Source: Owenweeksia sp.
Lineage (GTDB): Bacteria; Bacteroidota; Bacteroidia; Flavobacteriales; Schleiferiaceae
Assembly (NCBI GenBank): GCA_028285465.1
Contig: JANQPD010000005.1
Location: forward strand, 1-63,028
DNA: 63,028 bases
Reading direction: 5' to 3'
Positions within the stretch are counted from its first letter, which is position 1. Every line of letters starts with the position of its first letter. The position numbers and the translations under genes are program-made. Below are positions 61,770 to 63,028 of this stretch, piece by piece. The notes beneath the pieces were generated by a model. The model did no database searches. It was not told where the DNA came from and was given only the letters and a program-made list of their open reading frames with translations.

Positions 61770-63028
61770 CGTAAATTTTAAACCGGCCCATAGCCACATG
61801 CCTGGCAATGGTACGTTTCCGCGATCCACATAGCTTTGGTCCAGTAGGTTGGTGCCATATACGTAGAGCTCAGAGCGGAGGGGAAGGCTATAGCTGATCC
61901 GGGCATTGAGCAGGGAAACACTTTCATAAGGAACCAGTTCTCCTGCAGTATTGGAGAAGGTGCCGTTTCGCTGCTGGAAAGTAAAAGAAGGGGTAAACGA
62001 TAATTTTTCCCAAAAGAGAAACTGTAAGCGAGCCGTGGCCTTGTGGCTTAAGTAATCCAGTACATACAGCGATTCAAAATCCTGTTGGCTATCATCGGCC
62101 TGGTAATAGCTGTAGCCCAACTCGAAAAAGCGCATCCGGGCCCAACCGGTATTTCTGCCAAGAAGGCGGTAGCTTAGGTCGGCCCCGTTTAGGTTTACCT
62201 CGGTGATGTTGGCGGCAAAGAGGCCGGTGCTATCCGGGTAGCTTACCCAGTCGATGAGGTTGGTACCCATACGCCTGAAAATAGAACCTTGCACAAAATG
62301 TTGCCCTCTGTTGAATTTATAGCCCAGTTCCACATTGATGGAGTTTTCCGGCTGCAGATCGATGCTGCCCTGGGCGCCGCCCAGGCGGTAGTACAGATCA
62401 GTATAGGAAGGTAAGCGGAAAGACCTGTTGGCATTAAAAAACAGGCGCTGACCCTGCTGTATGGCATACCCTATCCCTAATGAGGGGTAAAAATCCTCTC
62501 CCGGATAATCCGTGTTGTAGTTGTAAAGCATGGCGGCATTGAAACTCCATTTCTGCCAGGCATATTGATGCTCCAGCGCTATACTAATGTTGTTGCGTTG
62601 TGCCCCGAGTGTATACGTGCCCCGGCTTCCCGGGATGCGGTAAGTACCTTCAAGCGGGGTGCCGAGATTGTTGCTCAATACACCTTCAAAACGATATTCC
62701 GCCATGGCAGAAGTGATGCCCACCGTGCTTTCCAGGCTGTAGTGCAGCTTGCCCCCGGCCACATCGCTGCGGTGGTAATTGTGCCCCGGGTAGTACACCC
62801 CGGGTGCATAACTCGCTGTGTCCTGCCCTTTTATAAAAAAACCGTTGTCAAAAGTGTAGAAATCTTCGTCTTCGCGGAAGAGTTGGAATTCATCCCAGTG
62901 CCTGCGCCAATAAAGTTCGCGTTTTAAGGTGCTTTTATCTCCTTTCCTGGACAAGCCCAATTGCACAAAGAGCGTGCGCGTTTTCTCAAATTGCTCGGGG
63001 TAGCGGTTGCTGTAAAAACCTTGGGCCC
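61764..63028 (-). CDS. TonB-dependent receptor, C-terminal part (partial)
   Basis: The minus strand is open from the window edge to the stop at 61764, so the N-terminus (plug and TonB box) lies outside. About 420 visible residues are barrel strands, with Tyr/Trp-rich pairs (KRELYWRRHWDEFQLF, GVEYRF-like AEYRFEGVLSNN, SIALEHQYAWQKWSFNAAML, RLFFNANRSFRLPSYTDLYY, ENSINVELGYKFNRG). The order and the FRLPSYTDLY motif, plus the C-terminal YGTNLLDQSYVDRGNVPLPGMW, match the BtuB-like cobalamin/siderophore receptors. It ends in LKFTL, with the usual final aromatic strand. Substrate unknown. Confidence 0.92.
   Translation of the reverse strand, partial: AQGFYSNRYPEQFEKTRTLFVQLGLSRKGDKSTLKRELYWRRHWDEFQLFREDEDFYTFDNGFFIKGQDTASYAPGVYYPGHNYHRSDVAGGKLHYSLESTVGITSAMAEYRFEGVLSNNLGTPLEGTYRIPGSRGTYTLGAQRNNISIALEHQYAWQKWSFNAAMLYNYNTDYPGEDFYPSLGIGYAIQQGQRLFFNANRSFRLPSYTDLYYRLGGAQGSIDLQPENSINVELGYKFNRGQHFVQGSIFRRMGTNLIDWVSYPDSTGLFAANITEVNLNGADLSYRLLGRNTGWARMRFFELGYSYYQADDSQQDFESLYVLDYLSHKATARLQFLFWEKLSFTPSFTFQQRNGTFSNTAGELVPYESVSLLNARISYSLPLRSELYVYGTNLLDQSYVDRGNVPLPGMWLWAGLKFTL

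Noticed and set aside
1..63028. CRISPR arrays, insertion sequences, phage genes
   Set aside because: No regularly spaced repeats, transposase or integrase motifs were seen on either strand.

Overview
The window reads as chromosomal DNA of a member of the Bacteroidota, most likely a Flavobacteriales-type organism (Cryomorphaceae/Schleiferiaceae-like; the family is inference). Evidence: gliding genes gldA, gldB and gldC, a SusC/SusD pair, a fused lpxC-fabZ gene inside an lpxD-lpxC/fabZ-lpxA-efp-lpxD2 run, lipoproteins and outer-membrane barrels typical of the phylum, and many copies of the Bacteroidota -7 promoter element TAnnTTTG just upstream of genes. Base composition is fairly even throughout. 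I see no rRNA, tRNA, CRISPR array, insertion sequence or prophage, and no gene-free stretch longer than about 300 bases.

Layout. 1-4107 (minus): a partial large lipoprotein, rnhB and a GT4 glycosyltransferase. 4157-8114 (plus): a Wzx-like flippase, a Wzz-like chain-length protein and an O-antigen ligase/polymerase. 8286-12902 (plus): a SusC/SusD nutrient uptake pair ending in a strong terminator. 12984-19616 (minus): a lipid A operon (HD hydrolase, lpxD, lpxC/fabZ, lpxA, an orphan ABC ATPase, efp, second lpxD). 19848-21807: a TMTC-like membrane/TPR protein broken by a frameshift in a T8 run. 21835-23837 (minus): Kdo transferase and an outer-membrane protein. 23904-30050 (plus): nucleotide-sugar genes (DegT aminotransferase, Ugd, Uxs, GalE, RfbB) interrupted by a decayed barrel pseudogene. 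30125-34461 (plus): an unknown secreted protein, a SanA-like protein with a 5' frameshift, and a histidine kinase/response regulator pair. 34462-35356 (minus): yqeY and a cytochrome c.

35426-50846 (minus) is a complete, very tightly packed dcw cluster: mraZ, rsmH, ftsL, ftsI, murE, mraY, murD, ftsW, murG, murC, ftsQ, ftsA, ftsZ, with gaps of at most 11 bases. Upstream of mraZ there is a clean array of MraZ-type boxes (GTGGG at 10-base period) directly behind a TATTTTTG -7 element. 51145-63028 holds engB, gldC, gldB, a PorT-family barrel, nadE, a NarL-type regulator, der, a MORN-repeat lipoprotein, gldA, rsgA, an acid phosphatase lipoprotein, dtd, a barrel protein, a MazG-type pyrophosphohydrolase and a partial TonB-dependent receptor.

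The overall theme is the cell envelope: lipid A and Kdo assembly, nucleotide sugars and polysaccharide export, peptidoglycan synthesis and division, outer-membrane transport and gliding. I did not find a clearly new multi-gene system. The most informative signals are regulatory (MraZ boxes, candidate leaderless promoters, an inverted repeat before susC) and three coding disruptions at or near short homopolymers.
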